From positions 941,001-1,005,000 of the forward strand of contig NZ_CP130558.2 of NCBI RefSeq assembly GCF_030534315.2: 64,000 bases of DNA, in the 5' to 3' direction. Numbering within the stretch: position 1 is the first letter of the stretch; the number at the start of each line of letters is the position of its first letter. A program made the position numbers and the translations under genes. The notes under the pieces were generated by a model. That model was not told the origin of the DNA. It did no database searches and saw only the letters and a program-made list of their open reading frames with translations. Shown here in pieces: positions 36,823 to 47,802 of the stretch. This DNA comes from Thermoanaerobacterium sp. CMT5567-10. Its GTDB lineage: Bacteria; Bacillota; Thermoanaerobacteria; Thermoanaerobacterales; Thermoanaerobacteraceae.

Positions 36823-39606
36823 TCATTGTCTGGCAAGAATTTTTTTCAAAAACTGCCCAGTATATGAAAAGTTGTTTTCAGCCACTTCTTCCGGTGTACC
36901 GGTAGCCACAATCCTTCCTCCTCTGTCACCGCCTTCAGGTCCCATATCGATAATATAATCGGCTGATTTAATGACGTCAAGGTTGTGTTCTATCACTATG
37001 ACCGTATTGCCTCCATCCACAAGCCTGTTTAAAACGTCTAGAAGCCTATCTACATCAGCAAAATGAAGACCTGTAGTCGGCTCGTCAAGTATATACACAG
37101 TCTTCCCTGTTGAACGACGAGACAATTCTGTTGCAAGCTTAACCCTTTGGGCTTCGCCGCCAGAAAGCTGTGTGGAAGGCTGCCCCAGCTTAATATACCC
37201 CAGTCCAACATCATTTAATGTCTCAAGTTTGCTTTTTATCCTTGGTATGTTTTTAAAAAACTCTAATGCCTCTTCCACCGTCATATTTAAAACATCAGAA
37301 ATATTCTTGTCTTTGTATTTTATATCCAAAGTTTCCCTATTATACCTGTTGCCTTTGCAGACTTCACACGGTACATATACATCAGGAAGGAAATTCATCT
37401 CTATCTTTATTATACCATCTCCACTGCAAGCCTCACACCTTCCGCCTTTAACATTGAAGCTAAAGCGGCCAGGTTTATAACCTCTCATCTTGGCATCCGG
37501 CGTATTTGAAAACAATTCTCTTATTGGATCAAATACACCTGTATATGTGGCTGGATTTGACCTAGGAGTTCTGCCTATAGGTGACTGGTCGATGTTTATC
37601 ACTTTATCGATAAATTCAATCCCTTCTATAGATGAGTATTTGCCAGGCAAGTCTTTTGCTTTGTACAATTTTTGTGCAAGCGCTTTATAAAGTATTTCAT
37701 TTATGAGTGTACTTTTACCTGACCCGGACACACCTGTTATGCATATCAAAATCCCAAGAGGAAATGTCACATCGATGTTTTTTAAGTTATTTTCGCTAGC
37801 ACCACGCACTGTCAAATAGTGACCATTAGGTTTTCTCCTCGTTTTAGGAACATCTATTTTTTTCTTTCCACTTAAATATTGACCAGTAAGAGATTCTTCA
37901 CATGCCATGATATCTTCTACTGTTCCTGCTGCCACGATTTTACCACCGTGTTCTCCAGGCCCTGGACCTACATCAACAATGTAATCAGCCGCAAACATCG
38001 TATCCTCGTCATGTTCTACAACAATCAACGTATTTCCTTGATCTTTTAACTTTTTAAGGGAATTTAAAAGCCTTTCGTTGTCTCTTTGATGTAGCCCAAT
38101 GCTAGGCTCATCAAGTATATAAGTGACCCCTACTAATCCTGAACCTATCTGGCTAGCAAGCCTTATCCTCTGAGACTCTCCACCTGACAAAGTGCCTGCA
38201 TTTCTTGAAAGAGTAAGGTAATCAAGTCCTACGTCTTTTAAGAAATTAAGTCTCGCTTTAATCTCCTTTATTATCTGATGCGCTATAAACTCTTCTCTCT
38301 CTGTCAATTTAAGCTCATCCATAAATCTCAAAAGTTCTGTCACAGATAGATCGGTTATCTTATTTATTGGCATACCGCCTACTGTAACAGCCAGCACTTC
38401 AGGTTTTAGGCGAGCACCATGGCAATCAGGACAAACAATTGGTCTCATATACTTTTCGATTTCTTCCCTCATAAAGCTTGAATTTGTAGAATTATATCTT
38501 CTCTCAAGATTATTTACAATTCCTTCAAATCCATGCCTTTTACCGTTTTTATCTTTCCCGTACAACAATATATTTATTAAATCATCGCTGTACTCTTCTA
38601 ATGGAGTATTCTCACTATATCCATAACTTTCTACTAGGCTTAAAATATTTTGATATGTGTAACTTTCCTGTGAAACGATAAATCCAGAAAACACTCCATC
38701 TTTCAACGACTTGCTTCTATCCCTTATAAGCAACTCTGGATCTATTCTCATAAATTCGCCAAGTCCTGCACAAGTTGGGCAAGCCCCGTATGGACTATTG
38801 AAAGAAAACATCCTTGGAGATAGTTCTTCTATACCTATATTGCAGTCAGGGCATGAATACTTTTCAGACATGGTAAACCCTTCTCCATCTATAACATCGA
38901 TTGTAACAACGCCGTCGGATAATTTCAAAGCAGATTCAATTGAGTCTGTAAGTCTTGATTCGATATGTGGTTTTATAATGATTCTATCTATTACAACCTC
39001 AATTGTATGTTTCTTATTCTTTTCTAATTTTATTTCTTCGCTTAAATCGTACATTATTCCATCTATTCTCACTCTAACGTATCCGCTTTTCTTGATATCC
39101 TCTATAAGCTTCTGGTATTCGCCTTTCCGTCCTCTAACTATTGGAGAAAGTACTTGTATCCTTGTACCTTCACTTAATTTCATTATCCTGTCTACCATCT
39201 GGTCTACCGTCTGCATTGAAATCTCTTTACCGCACTTAGGACAATGCGGCACGCCTATCCTTGCGTACAATAACCTCAAATAATCGTATATTTCTGTAAC
39301 TGTCCCAACCGTTGAGCGAGGATTTCGATTGGTAGTCTTCTGATCTATGGAAATCGCAGGCGATAAGCCTTCAATGTACTCCACATCAGGTTTATCCATC
39401 TGCCCTAAAAACTGCCTTGCATACGCAGAGAGAGATTCAACGTACCTTCTTTGACCCTCAGCGTAGATGGTGTCAAATGCCAGGGAAGATTTGCCAGAAC
39501 CAGATAGACCAGTTATTACTACAAATTTATCCCGCGGTATCTCCACATCTATATTTTTTAAATTATGAACTTTTGCACCTTTGATGACGATTTTATCTAT
39601 TGCCAA
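36823..39606 (-). CDS. uvrA: excinuclease ABC subunit A
   Basis: DNA damage-recognition ATPase of nucleotide excision repair, 927 residues. It has two ABC modules: Walker [20 protein letters not shown] (about residues 32-50) and [16 protein letters not shown] (about residue 630), signatures [18 protein letters not shown] and [18 protein letters not shown], Walker [14 protein letters not shown] and [11 protein letters not shown]. Zinc-binding CxxC pairs: [41 protein letters not shown]. It forms the UvrA2B2 complex with the product of the gene 54 bases upstream. Confidence 0.97.
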   Translation of the reverse strand: MAIDKIVIKGAKVHNLKNIDVEIPRDKFVVITGLSGSGKSSLAFDTIYAEGQRRYVESLSAYARQFLGQMDKPDVEYIEGLSPAISIDQKTTNRNPRSTVGTVTEIYDYLRLLYARIGVPHCPKCGKEISMQTVDQMVDRIMKLSEGTRIQVLSPIVRGRKGEYQKLIEDIKKSGYVRVRIDGIMYDLSEEIKLEKNKKHTIEVVIDRIIIKPHIESRLTDSIESALKLSDGVVTIDVIDGEGFTMSEKYSCPDCNIGIEELSPRMFSFNSPYGACPTCAGLGEFMRIDPELLIRDRSKSLKDGVFSGFIVSQESYTYQNILSLVESYGYSENTPLEEYSDDLINILLYGKDKNGKRHGFEGIVNNLERRYNSTNSSFMREEIEKYMRPIVCPDCHGARLKPEVLAVTVGGMPINKITDLSVTELLRFMDELKLTEREEFIAHQIIKEIKARLNFLKDVGLDYLTLSRNAGTLSGGESQRIRLASQIGSGLVGVTYILDEPSIGLHQRDNERLLNSLKKLKDQGNTLIVVEHDEDTMFAADYIVDVGPGPGEHGGKIVAAGTVEDIMACEESLTGQYLSGKKKIDVPKTRRKPNGHYLTVRGASENNLKNIDVTFPLGILICITGVSGSGKSTLINEILYKALAQKLYKAKDLPGKYSSIEGIEFIDKVINIDQSPIGRTPRSNPATYTGVFDPIRELFSNTPDAKMRGYKPGRFSFNVKGGRCEACSGDGIIKIEMNFLPDVYVPCEVCKGNRYNRETLDIKYKDKNISDVLNMTVEEALEFFKNIPRIKSKLETLNDVGLGYIKLGQPSTQLSGGEAQRVKLATELSRRSTGKTVYILDEPTTGLHFADVDRLLDVLNRLVDGGNTVIVIEHNLDVIKSADYIIDMGPEGGDRGGRIVATGTPEEVAENNFSYTGQFLKKILARQ

Positions 39607-39660
39607 TTTACTTTCTTCCTTTCAATTGAAACAAAGTGGTATAAATAATTTCTTAGATAA

Positions 39661-41646
39661 TTATATAGCATTTTCAATCATCTTTTGAAGTTCAAATATT
39701 CTGTCCCTGAGTTTAGCAGCTTTTTCAAATTCCAGTTCCTTCGCAGCTTTTCTCATTTCTTTTTCAAGTTCACTTATCATTTTTTCAATAGATACCTTGT
39801 CTACTACTTCTGCCTCCTTTATACTATATGGAGCTTTATCCTCAGCTACCTTTGTTGCTTCTATTACATCTCTTATCCCTTTTACAATTGTCTTTGGGGT
39901 GATACCGTGCTTTTTATTGTAATCCATCTGTATGGCTCTTCTTCTATTGGTTTCGTTTATTGCGTTTTTCATAGATTCTGTCACTGTATCAGCGTACATG
40001 ATAACTCTTCCTTCTGCGTTTCTAGCAGCTCGACCTATAGTTTGTATAAGCGAAGTTTCAGAACGCAAAAAGCCCTCTTTATCAGCATCAAGAATGGCAA
40101 CCAATGCTACTTCTGGTATATCAAGACCTTCCCTCAGCAGATTTATTCCAATTAGGACATCAAATTTTCCTAGCCTCAAATCCCTTATTATCTCCATCCT
40201 CTCAATCGTCTCAATATCTGAATGGAGATACTTCACTTTCACACCCATGTCATTGAAATAGTCTGTCAAGTCTTCCGCCATTTTCTTGGTCAACGTCGTC
40301 ACTAATACGCGGTAACCTTTTTCTACAGTCATTTTTATCTCGCTTAAAAGGTCATCTACCTGCCCCTTAACAGGCTTTACTTTAATTTCAGGATCTACTA
40401 ATCCTGTAGGACGTATTATTTGCTCCACAACCCTTTCAGAATGCTCCAGCTCATAAGGCCCAGGTGTTGCGGATACACATATAAGCTGATTTATCCTATC
40501 TTCAAATTCTTCAAATTTTAACGGTCTATTATCAAATGCTGACGGCAACCTAAATCCAAAATCTACTAAAGATTCCTTTCTAGCCCTGTCTCCATTGTAC
40601 ATGCCTCTAATCTGAGGTATTGTGACGTGCGATTCATCAATAAACATCAAAAAATCATCAGGAAAATAATCTAGTAGCGTATATGGTGGGCTTCCGGCAG
40701 GCCTCCCTGATATGTGCCTTGAATAATTCTCTATTCCTGAGCAATAGCCTACTTCTTGGAGCATTTCTATGTCATAATTTGTTCTCTGTTTAAGTCTCTC
40801 TGCTTCCAAAATTTTACCCTGATCTTTAAGTTCTTTATACCTTTCTTCCAATTCCTTTTCAATGCTTTCTATTGCCCTTTTTAATTTTTCTTTTGACGTG
40901 GCGTAGTGGGAAGCCGGGAAAATAGCCACATGGTTCCTCTCTCCAACTATTTCTCCAGTCAGTACATCTATCTCGGTAATCCTGTCTATCTCATCTCCAA
41001 AAAGCTCTATCCTGATAGCTTTATCAGATGATGATGCAGGAAAAACTTCGATGACATCTCCTCTTACTCTAAACTTGCCTCTGACAAAATTTATGTCATT
41101 TCTCTCGTAATGTATATCAACCAATTTTTTTAAAATCTCGTCTCTGTCTTTTACCATGCCTGGTCTTAGGGAAAGCATCAAGTCTTCATAATCTTCTGGA
41201 TCCCCCAGTCCATATATACATGAAACACTGGCAACAATTATAACATCCCTTCTCTCAAAAAGAGCCGCAGTAGCCGAATGGCGTAATTTATCAATCTCCT
41301 CGTTGATAGATGCATCCTTTTCTATATACGTATCAGTCTGTGGAACATATGCTTCAGGCTGGTAATAATCATAGTAACTTACAAAATATTCAACGGCATT
41401 TTCCGGAAAGAATTCTTTAAATTCTGAGCAAAGCTGAGCTGCTAAAGTCTTATTATGGGCTATAACAAGCGTAGGCTTATCAACATTTTTTATGATATTA
41501 GCCATCGTGTATGTTTTTCCAGAACCAGTAACACCAAGCAATGTCTGGCACTTAAGACCCATATTGACGCCTTCCGTCAATTTTTTTATCGCTTCTGGTT
41601 GATCACCTGTTGGCTTGTAGTCTGACACAAGTTTAAACTCACTCAT
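39661..41646 (-). CDS. uvrB: excinuclease ABC subunit B
   Basis: DNA helicase-like damage-verification subunit, 661 residues. ATG 41646 follows AAGGTG ([20 protein letters not shown]). Motifs: Walker [14 protein letters not shown] (about residues 38-50), the beta-hairpin region [21 protein letters not shown] (about residues 92-112, aromatic residues that clamp DNA), helicase motifs ([21 protein letters not shown]) and the C-terminal UVR domain ([18 protein letters not shown]) that binds UvrC. It precedes uvrA in a uvrBA unit. Confidence 0.97.
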   Translation of the reverse strand: MSEFKLVSDYKPTGDQPEAIKKLTEGVNMGLKCQTLLGVTGSGKTYTMANIIKNVDKPTLVIAHNKTLAAQLCSEFKEFFPENAVEYFVSYYDYYQPEAYVPQTDTYIEKDASINEEIDKLRHSATAALFERRDVIIVASVSCIYGLGDPEDYEDLMLSLRPGMVKDRDEILKKLVDIHYERNDINFVRGKFRVRGDVIEVFPASSSDKAIRIELFGDEIDRITEIDVLTGEIVGERNHVAIFPASHYATSKEKLKRAIESIEKELEERYKELKDQGKILEAERLKQRTNYDIEMLQEVGYCSGIENYSRHISGRPAGSPPYTLLDYFPDDFLMFIDESHVTIPQIRGMYNGDRARKESLVDFGFRLPSAFDNRPLKFEEFEDRINQLICVSATPGPYELEHSERVVEQIIRPTGLVDPEIKVKPVKGQVDDLLSEIKMTVEKGYRVLVTTLTKKMAEDLTDYFNDMGVKVKYLHSDIETIERMEIIRDLRLGKFDVLIGINLLREGLDIPEVALVAILDADKEGFLRSETSLIQTIGRAARNAEGRVIMYADTVTESMKNAINETNRRRAIQMDYNKKHGITPKTIVKGIRDVIEATKVAEDKAPYSIKEAEVVDKVSIEKMISELEKEMRKAAKELEFEKAAKLRDRIFELQKMIENAI

Positions 41647-41728
41647 GATTAACACCTTCTATAAATCCATTCCAAACATTTTATAATATTATACCATATA
41701 TAAAAAATCAACACAAACATATGTTTTT

Positions 41729-41746
41729 AGCCGGCAAATGCCGGCT
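41729..41746. terminator. GC-rich hairpin after comB
   Basis: Perfect AGCCGGC / GCCGGCT stem with AAAT loop, immediately after the comB stop. The minus strand continues AAAAAC rather than T, with a T-run only about 25 bases later, so termination efficiency is doubtful. Confidence 0.45.
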
Positions 41747-42469
41747 TTATATCAATCTTACTACACCATTTACGTATTTCGGAACTACTGAAAATTTATC
41801 TATAGTCGTACAGAACTCCACATCTTCATGAAAACCTAACTTTTCAATTCTGTTTAAATGATACCCATACTTCATTATGTTTAAAATATTGTCCTGAAAT
41901 GATTTATATAAAAAATACGACGCTTTAGACAAATCATCACTTTCATACGGAGAAAGTTTCTCAAGCCTATCCAATATAGCACCGGCAGTAATGATATCAT
42001 CGATAGAAAATTTCCCTTCTGTTCCGGCGCAAATAATTACTACATCCTTATTTTCTTTGTAAATGTAATCTGCTACAGACGTCACATTTAGAAGACACCC
42101 AACAACTACATCATCTGATGATGAGGCTTTCTTTAATGCCCTCGTACCATTTGTTGTAGTTATTATAATAGTTTTGCCTTTCACAACATCTTCTGAATAC
42201 TCCAGAGGTGAATTTGATAGGTCAAATCCTTCAATCTTTACAGCATTTCTTTCACCACCTAGTAAAATCATGTCTCTTTCTAAATGGCCAGAAATATTTA
42301 TAGCATCTTCAATATCTGCAACAGGAATTATCTCTTTTGCACCATTGACAAGAGCAGTAGTAATGACACTGGTGGCTCTCAATGTATCTATTACAACTAC
42401 TACTTTACCTTTTAGAATTTTGTCGTAAACTGCATTATATGTCTCATAAGTTTCTACAAACACTTGCAT
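41747..42469 (-). CDS. comB: probable 2-phosphosulfolactate phosphatase (ComB family)
   Basis: ComB-family phosphatase, 240 residues, full length. Conserved stretches: VVVIDTLRATSVITTALVNGAKEIIPV (about residues 24-50; split here by family as DxxRAT and NGA), LLGGERNAVKIEGFDLSNSP (about 70-89), IIITTTNGTRAL (about 98-109) and VIICAGTEGKFSIDD (about 142-156). In methanogens it dephosphorylates phosphosulfolactate on the way to coenzyme M. In clostridia the homologues are widespread without that pathway, so the true substrate is uncertain. It lies six bases downstream of the MinJ-like gene. Confidence 0.88.
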   Translation of the reverse strand: MQVFVETYETYNAVYDKILKGKVVVVIDTLRATSVITTALVNGAKEIIPVADIEDAINISGHLERDMILLGGERNAVKIEGFDLSNSPLEYSEDVVKGKTIIITTTNGTRALKKASSSDDVVVGCLLNVTSVADYIYKENKDVVIICAGTEGKFSIDDIITAGAILDRLEKLSPYESDDLSKASYFLYKSFQDNILNIMKYGYHLNRIEKLGFHEDVEFCTTIDKFSVVPKYVNGVVRLI

Positions 42470-42475
42470 GACCTC

Positions 42476-43708
42476 CTAGTTTTTCTTCCTGAATTTTCGG
42501 ATTAGACTTTTTAACAAACCTCCATTTTCCATTTCATCTATACGATATATATTTTCCGGATAACGTGGTACTACTAAAACACCGAGCCAATTTACGCCTT
42601 TGCAATTTCTGTATTCATATTTCACATAATTGCCATCAGGTTCCTTTACAATGATAAACAATATTGTGGGATTATTGTAAAGCAGCCTTTTTATATCTTC
42701 CTCACTATCTATAGGAATGTCGTTTATTTTCAATATGATATCGCCGGGTTTTAAGCCAATATGCTCAGCAGGAGAATTTTTCATTACAGACAGAATCATC
42801 AATCCATTGTCCTGTGATTCGAACAACGGCTTTCTGTTCCTTTCTTCCTTTTGGCCAATAATTATAAGTACCTCATGTGCTAATGGCCCAAAAATTGCGG
42901 CAACCCACTTAAAAATATAAATTTTGCTGCCTAGCAAGGAAAATGTTATAAGAATTAAGCTAAACGCAAAAAGTCTCTTTGAAGATTTTTGGGCCCTTTT
43001 CTGTGGCATCTCCGTAAGTGCAATGTCTCCATAACCCAATGCTGCAATTACAGGCATCATAATAAAAACTATGTTTTTTAAATTTGATGAAGGACCTAAA
43101 AGAGGCCACCAATCAGGCATATTTACAGACGATGCTCCACCTAGTATGGCTGTGGTCGTGGATAATGCCACAAAGGGAATTGGCCAGAATTTTTGCATGG
43201 TATATCCACCAGCTACTTTACCATTTCTCAGTCTTACAAAAATCGGTATGCTGTTTACAGAGCCATCAATGTATATAAGTATACTTTCCATTAAGTGAAG
43301 TATTCCGACTATAGCCATAAGGCCAGATACATTAACATTAGGAAAGCCCGTTATTAAGCTTATGATTGATACAATGCCTCCTGCATAAGAGAAACATATA
43401 TATCTAGGATTTATAATCATCAATAGTATTGCAAGAGGAAATACATACTCTATTCCTATATTGTCGATTGTTATACCCAGCAAAACTATGATGACACTGC
43501 CTAAAATTCCTGTCAAAAACCCGTATATGGTGGAATCCAAAACTTGATCTTTAAGAGAAGTCTGCTCTTTACCCACCATCTGTCTTTCAATTTCTATATT
43601 TTTTTTATACTGAAAAAATATAAATGCCACGACTACCCACATAAATGGGTTTAATATCATAAGAGCAATAGACTTTACTATCAGCCAGATTAACTTTAAA
43701 TATACCAT
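42476..43708 (-). CDS. multi-pass membrane protein with PDZ domain (MinJ-like)
   Basis: A 410-residue protein with about eight membrane segments in the first ~290 residues and a C-terminal PDZ domain (about residues 305-385: DNGLMILSVMKNSPAEHIGLKPGD then VKEPDGNYVKYEYR). Architecture and position next to ctpB, ftsX and ftsE match B. subtilis minJ (yvjD), whose product bridges DivIVA to MinD at cell poles. Sequence similarity could not be measured here, so the MinJ role is inference from domain order and synteny. It starts at ATG 43708 after AAGGTG. Confidence 0.78.
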   Translation of the reverse strand: MVYLKLIWLIVKSIALMILNPFMWVVVAFIFFQYKKNIEIERQMVGKEQTSLKDQVLDSTIYGFLTGILGSVIIVLLGITIDNIGIEYVFPLAILLMIINPRYICFSYAGGIVSIISLITGFPNVNVSGLMAIVGILHLMESILIYIDGSVNSIPIFVRLRNGKVAGGYTMQKFWPIPFVALSTTTAILGGASSVNMPDWWPLLGPSSNLKNIVFIMMPVIAALGYGDIALTEMPQKRAQKSSKRLFAFSLILITFSLLGSKIYIFKWVAAIFGPLAHEVLIIIGQKEERNRKPLFESQDNGLMILSVMKNSPAEHIGLKPGDIILKINDIPIDSEEDIKRLLYNNPTILFIIVKEPDGNYVKYEYRNCKGVNWLGVLVVPRYPENIYRIDEMENGGLLKSLIRKFRKKN

Positions 43709-43717
43709 ATAAACACC

Positions 43718-44917
43718 TTATTTGATTTCCGATTTTATTATGTCATATGCTTTTACAAGCTGTGTATCACCTTTTAAATCAGGTGTATCTGTCACAACGT
43801 AATTTTTAGGAAGCTCAACAACGTAATTTGGTTCAATGCCTTTCCCCTGAATATTTACTCCACTTGGAGTATAATACCTTGCAGAAGTATATTTAAGTGC
43901 TGTACCATCGCCAAAATCTATAACTGATTGCACTAGACCCTTTCCGAATGTCTTGGTTCCAACCAGCACTCCAACTTTTCTGTCTTTTATGGCACCAGCA
44001 AGGATTTCAGATGCACTGGCACTTCCTCCATTTACAAGTACGGCAATTGGCTTTTGTAATCCCGGGCCTTTTGCATATATAACCTGATTATCCTTCTTGT
44101 TTCTGCCTTTAGTCGATACAATAAGCCCTTTCGGCAAAAGCTCATTAGCCACATTGACACACTGCTCTAAAATCCCTCCAGGATTATCCCTCAAATCTAT
44201 TATCAATCCATTCAAACCCTGAGTTTTTAGATTATTCAGTGCTTTAGTAAAATCAGCAGATGTATTTTCATCAAACATCGTCATTTTGATGTAGCCTATT
44301 TTGTTTGGCAGCATTGTGCTGCTTACTGTCTGCAATTTGATTATCTCTCTCGTCAATGTTTTATTTATAAGTTTGTTATCCCTCATTAACACAAGTGAAA
44401 CCTTTGTGCCTTGAGGCCCCTTCATTAAAGATACCGCTTGATCAAGGTTATTTCCACTGACTTTTACATTGTTAACAGAAACTATTATATCACCCGATTT
44501 TATTCCAGCTTTCTCACCAGGTGTGCCTTTCATTGGAGATACAACAACTATGTGTCCATCATTATCAACTGAAACTACGATGCCGACACCTGCATAAGAA
44601 CCTGTCGTCTGTGTCGTAAAATCTTGATAGTCTTTTTTATCCATGTAAACTGTATACGGATCTCCCAGAGAGCTAGCAAGACCTTTTATAGAACCATCAA
44701 CAAGTTTTGATTGATCTATTTTATCGACATAATCATTTGTCAATATGTTCTTAACTTGAAAAAGCTTGCTGTACTGCTGCATTAGCTCATATTCTTCTCT
44801 TGGTATAATGACAGCTCCGCCATAAGCAAGCGGTATAAGCCTTGTTAGATAAAATGTCAACATGCTGCTAATAAACACCAATAAAACCGCACCAGCAATT
44901 ATCTTTTTTCTTTTCAT
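43718..44917 (-). CDS. C-terminal processing peptidase, S41 family (CtpA/CtpB)
   Basis: Secreted, membrane-anchored serine protease, 399 residues. It has an N-terminal signal/anchor helix (IIAGAVLLVFISSMLTFYL), PDZ domain (about residues 105-190, SYAGVGIVVSVDNDGHIVVVSP), and S41 catalytic core with Ser in GGSASASEILAGAIKD (about residue 301) and general-base Lys in VGTKTFGKGLVQ (about residue 326). It cleaves C-terminal tails of exported proteins. In B. subtilis the syntenic CtpB processes the sporulation signalling protein SpoIVFA. That role here is plausible but unproven. Confidence 0.93.
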   Translation of the reverse strand: MKRKKIIAGAVLLVFISSMLTFYLTRLIPLAYGGAVIIPREEYELMQQYSKLFQVKNILTNDYVDKIDQSKLVDGSIKGLASSLGDPYTVYMDKKDYQDFTTQTTGSYAGVGIVVSVDNDGHIVVVSPMKGTPGEKAGIKSGDIIVSVNNVKVSGNNLDQAVSLMKGPQGTKVSLVLMRDNKLINKTLTREIIKLQTVSSTMLPNKIGYIKMTMFDENTSADFTKALNNLKTQGLNGLIIDLRDNPGGILEQCVNVANELLPKGLIVSTKGRNKKDNQVIYAKGPGLQKPIAVLVNGGSASASEILAGAIKDRKVGVLVGTKTFGKGLVQSVIDFGDGTALKYTSARYYTPSGVNIQGKGIEPNYVVELPKNYVVTDTPDLKGDTQLVKAYDIIKSEIK

Positions 44918-45030
44918 GTATTATTTTCATTCCTTTCTACTATGTTAAGTCAAATATTAAACTGTCAACTTAATAAAAACAGTTCTTTAAATTATATGAT
45001 GTTACATCTTATTATACAATAATATACTGA

Positions 45031-45062
45031 TAAAAAAAATAGACCGGTTATTTTAACCAGTC
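45031..45062 (-). terminator. terminator after the M23 protein gene
   Basis: Minus-strand GACTGGTT (45062-45055) pairs with AACCGGTC (45049-45042), one mismatch, followed by TATTTTTTTT. The stem overlaps the last codons of the gene. Confidence 0.82.
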
Positions 45063-46187
45063 CATTGGATTAACAGGCACGCCATTTTTGCGCACTTCAA
45101 AATGACAGTGGGGACCTGTTGATAACCCTGTACTTCCGGCCTTTGCAATCTGCTGGCCTCTCTTTACTGTTTCGCCTACAGTTACCAGAAGTTGTGAATT
45201 GTGTCCATATAATGTAGTTATGCCACCGCCATGATCAATTATAACAGCATTTCCATATCCTCCGTAGTATCCAGCATATATAACTTTTCCGTCAGCAGCA
45301 GCTACAATAGCAGCGCCATACGATGCTGCTATATCAATGCCTGTGTGTGTTATGTATTCATGCAAAATAGGATGATATCTTGTCCCAAATGGCGATGTTA
45401 TTGTTGAACTGCTTGGAACAGGCCAGCCCAATTTTCCTCCTGAATAAACCGTATTAGAAGACTGCAGTTTAGCTATGGTACTCTCAAGCTGCTTTGACTG
45501 CTCTAATAAAGCTTTTTCTTGTTCCTCGTAAAGTGCTTGCTGCCTCTCTAAGTCCCTCATAAAGCCCTCTCTTGAGGACAAAGCAACCTGTATATCTCTT
45601 TTTCTTGCTTCTACCTGATTTTTATAATTTTCTGCATCTTGCTTTGCTAAGGCCAACTGTTTCGTTTTATCCTCAACGATTTTTCTTTGCTCTTGATAAG
45701 AATTGAGAAGATTAACATCAAAGCCAACCAGTTTTTTTATCATATCAAGCCTCGTAACAAAATCTGCGAAACTTTTCGAGCTTAAAAGCACATCAAGATA
45801 GCCCGTCTCTCCTCCGCTTATGTACATGGCCCTAACTCTTTCCTTTAAGACGTCTTTTTGCTTAGCCTCTTCTTTTTTTGCCGCATCAAGTTCCTGCTGT
45901 GCCTTATTTAATTTTGCAATTGCATCATTTAATTTTGCCTGTGCGTCATTTAATTGCTTTGTAGTGTCATTCAATTTCATGTCTAAATCTTGAATTTCTT
46001 TTTGTATATCTTCTTTTTGATTTGCAATCTGATTTTGCTTATTCTTATTTTGACTTATGGCATTTTGAATATTATTAAGTTTGTTTTTTGCATCTTGCAG
46101 TTGATCTGCTTTAGGAAATGAAGTTGTCAAAAGCGATACTGATACCAAAAACACAAAAACTATCTTTTTACATCTTCCTTCCTTCAA
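45048..46187 (-). CDS. murein hydrolase activator / M23 peptidase (EnvC-like)
   Basis: Exported peptidoglycan-related protein, 379 residues. TTG start at 46187 after GGAGGTATATTA. Signal peptide (IVFVFLVSVSLLTTSFPKA), a long coiled coil (about residues 30-245, rich in Gln/Lys/Glu), then a C-terminal LytM/M23 domain. The zinc ligands appear present: HTGIDIA (His, Asp) and GPHCHFEVR (about residue 358), so it may be an active endopeptidase rather than a degenerate activator. It directly follows ftsX, the transmembrane partner that regulates such coiled-coil hydrolases. Confidence 0.9.
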   Translation of the reverse strand: MKEGRCKKIVFVFLVSVSLLTTSFPKADQLQDAKNKLNNIQNAISQNKNKQNQIANQKEDIQKEIQDLDMKLNDTTKQLNDAQAKLNDAIAKLNKAQQELDAAKKEEAKQKDVLKERVRAMYISGGETGYLDVLLSSKSFADFVTRLDMIKKLVGFDVNLLNSYQEQRKIVEDKTKQLALAKQDAENYKNQVEARKRDIQVALSSREGFMRDLERQQALYEEQEKALLEQSKQLESTIAKLQSSNTVYSGGKLGWPVPSSSTITSPFGTRYHPILHEYITHTGIDIAASYGAAIVAAADGKVIYAGYYGGYGNAVIIDHGGGITTLYGHNSQLLVTVGETVKRGQQIAKAGSTGLSTGPHCHFEVRKNGVPVNPMDWLK

Positions 46188-46199
46188 TAATATACCTCC

Positions 46200-47087
46200 T
46201 CAAACATTTAAAAATCTCTTTATTGATATTCCACTGCCAAGAGCACCTATTAAAGACCCTATGGCTAAAAAGTACATAAACGATTGCCTCAACACATTTC
46301 CTACAGGTAAAAGTGCAAAAATTACCAATTTGTTGTTTACTAAGTCTGCAGCATAGCCGTATATTAAACCTAAAATCACAATAGCCAATATTGATCCAAC
46401 TAGCCCTAGTACAATTCCTTCTACGAGAAACGGCCATCTTATGAACCAATCTGTTGCGCCGATGTACTTCATGATGTTAATCTCTCTCCTCCTTGCAAAA
46501 ACACCAAGCTTTATCGTGTTTGATATTATGACAACTGAAATTATAAAGAGAATAAGTATCACGCAAAGGCCAACTATCCTTATTATCTTTATAATTCCAA
46601 GCAGTTTATCTACAACGTCTTGACCATAGCTTACCTGTGTTACTCCATCAATCTTTTTTATCTCTTCTGCCACTTGCTTCATCATATTTGCATCAGTAAC
46701 TTTTACAATAAACGATTGTGGCATTGGATTGTCATTTTCCAGTCCATTTACTAAATAGCTTTTGTCCCCTAACTGCTTTTTGAAATTATTTAATGCATCC
46801 TTTTTAGACTCAAAAGTTATGGATTTGACACCATCAATTGCCTTTATCTCATCACCAACCTTTGTTACTTTTGACATATCATAGCTATCATTTATAAATG
46901 CCTTAAGCTCCAATTGTGATTCAACTTGATTTGCCATTGAATCAACGTTAAGTATAATTATCAAAAACAGTCCAAGTATTAACAGTGCTGCTGTCACAGA
47001 CGTAATAGATGCAACAGTCATAGCCCTGTTTCTTTTAACATTTGTAAAGCCTTCTCTTATATAGTAAAAAGCCGTATTAAGCTTCAT
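46200..47087 (-). CDS. ftsX: cell-division ABC permease FtsX
   Basis: Integral membrane partner of FtsE, 295 residues. ATG 47087 overlaps the ftsE stop by 11 bases; GTG 47099 is less likely. Four membrane helices: about residues 22-45, then 175-195, 222-245 and 265-288, with a large extracellular loop (about 50-165) between the first two, as in FtsX. It transmits ATP-driven conformational change to the extracellular coiled-coil hydrolase whose gene lies 12 bases downstream. Confidence 0.94.
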   Translation of the reverse strand: MKLNTAFYYIREGFTNVKRNRAMTVASITSVTAALLILGLFLIIILNVDSMANQVESQLELKAFINDSYDMSKVTKVGDEIKAIDGVKSITFESKKDALNNFKKQLGDKSYLVNGLENDNPMPQSFIVKVTDANMMKQVAEEIKKIDGVTQVSYGQDVVDKLLGIIKIIRIVGLCVILILFIISVVIISNTIKLGVFARRREINIMKYIGATDWFIRWPFLVEGIVLGLVGSILAIVILGLIYGYAADLVNNKLVIFALLPVGNVLRQSFMYFLAIGSLIGALGSGISIKRFLNV

Positions 47088-47763
47088 ATCCGTAAGCACC
47101 TCTCATCTCATCTCTTACAATATTTCCTCTTTCAAGAGCAATAACCCTTTTTTTCATTGAATCTACAATGTCCTTAGCATGTGTAGACATAATTACAGTA
47201 GTTCCTCTTTTGTTGATTTCAGATAATAGCTTTACTATCTCCCACGACGTATCAGGATCGAGGTTGCCTGTAGGTTCATCAGCTACAAGAATTGAAGGCT
47301 CATTTACAATAGCTCTTGCAATTGACACCCTTTGCTGTTCACCACCAGACAATTGCTGTGGGTATGAATTCGCTCTATCACTTAACCCAACAAGCGACAA
47401 AACCATTGGAACCCTTCTCCTTATATACTTTGGCTCAGCTTCCACTATCTGTAGTGCAAAAGCAATATTTTCATACACTGTTTTATTCGGCAAAAGTTTA
47501 AAATCTTGAAATACTACTCCTATATTTCTTCTTAAATAAGGCACGTCTCTTCTTTTTAATTTGGTTATATCTTTCTTGTCTACAAATATGCTTCCTGTCG
47601 TAGGAATTTCTTCTCTTAGCAATAGTTTCAATATCGTTGATTTGCCAGCACCGCTGGGTCCAACTAAAAAAACAAATTCACCATTGTCAATTGTAAAATT
47701 AATATTTGAAACGGCAATAATGTCATTTTTATACTTCTTTGAAACCCCAACAAATTTTATCAT
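47077..47763 (-). CDS. ftsE: cell-division ATP-binding protein FtsE
   Basis: ABC ATPase, 228 residues, the usual FtsE length. Walker A GPSGAGKSTILKLLL (residues 35-49), Q-loop VFQDFKLLPNKTVYENIA, signature LSGGEQQRVSIARAI (about residues 138-152), Walker B ILVADEPTGNLDPDT (about residues 160-174), and switch His in VIMSTHAKDI. With FtsX it controls peptidoglycan hydrolysis at the membrane during division or elongation. Confidence 0.96.
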   Translation of the reverse strand: MIKFVGVSKKYKNDIIAVSNINFTIDNGEFVFLVGPSGAGKSTILKLLLREEIPTTGSIFVDKKDITKLKRRDVPYLRRNIGVVFQDFKLLPNKTVYENIAFALQIVEAEPKYIRRRVPMVLSLVGLSDRANSYPQQLSGGEQQRVSIARAIVNEPSILVADEPTGNLDPDTSWEIVKLLSEINKRGTTVIMSTHAKDIVDSMKKRVIALERGNIVRDEMRGAYGYEA

Positions 47764-47802
47764 GCCCTTTTACATCCCTTTCAAAATTGTTCTTGCTACA
47801 AC

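Noticed and set aside
39685-40155. Plus-strand open frame of 156 codons inside uvrB
   Set aside because: Shadow of uvrB, composed of Phe/Tyr/Ser runs typical of antisense reading of a basic/acidic protein.
46168-46449. Minus-strand frame of 93 codons across the ftsX end
   Set aside because: Overlaps ftsX in another frame and has Cys/Arg-rich composition; ftsX has all family features.
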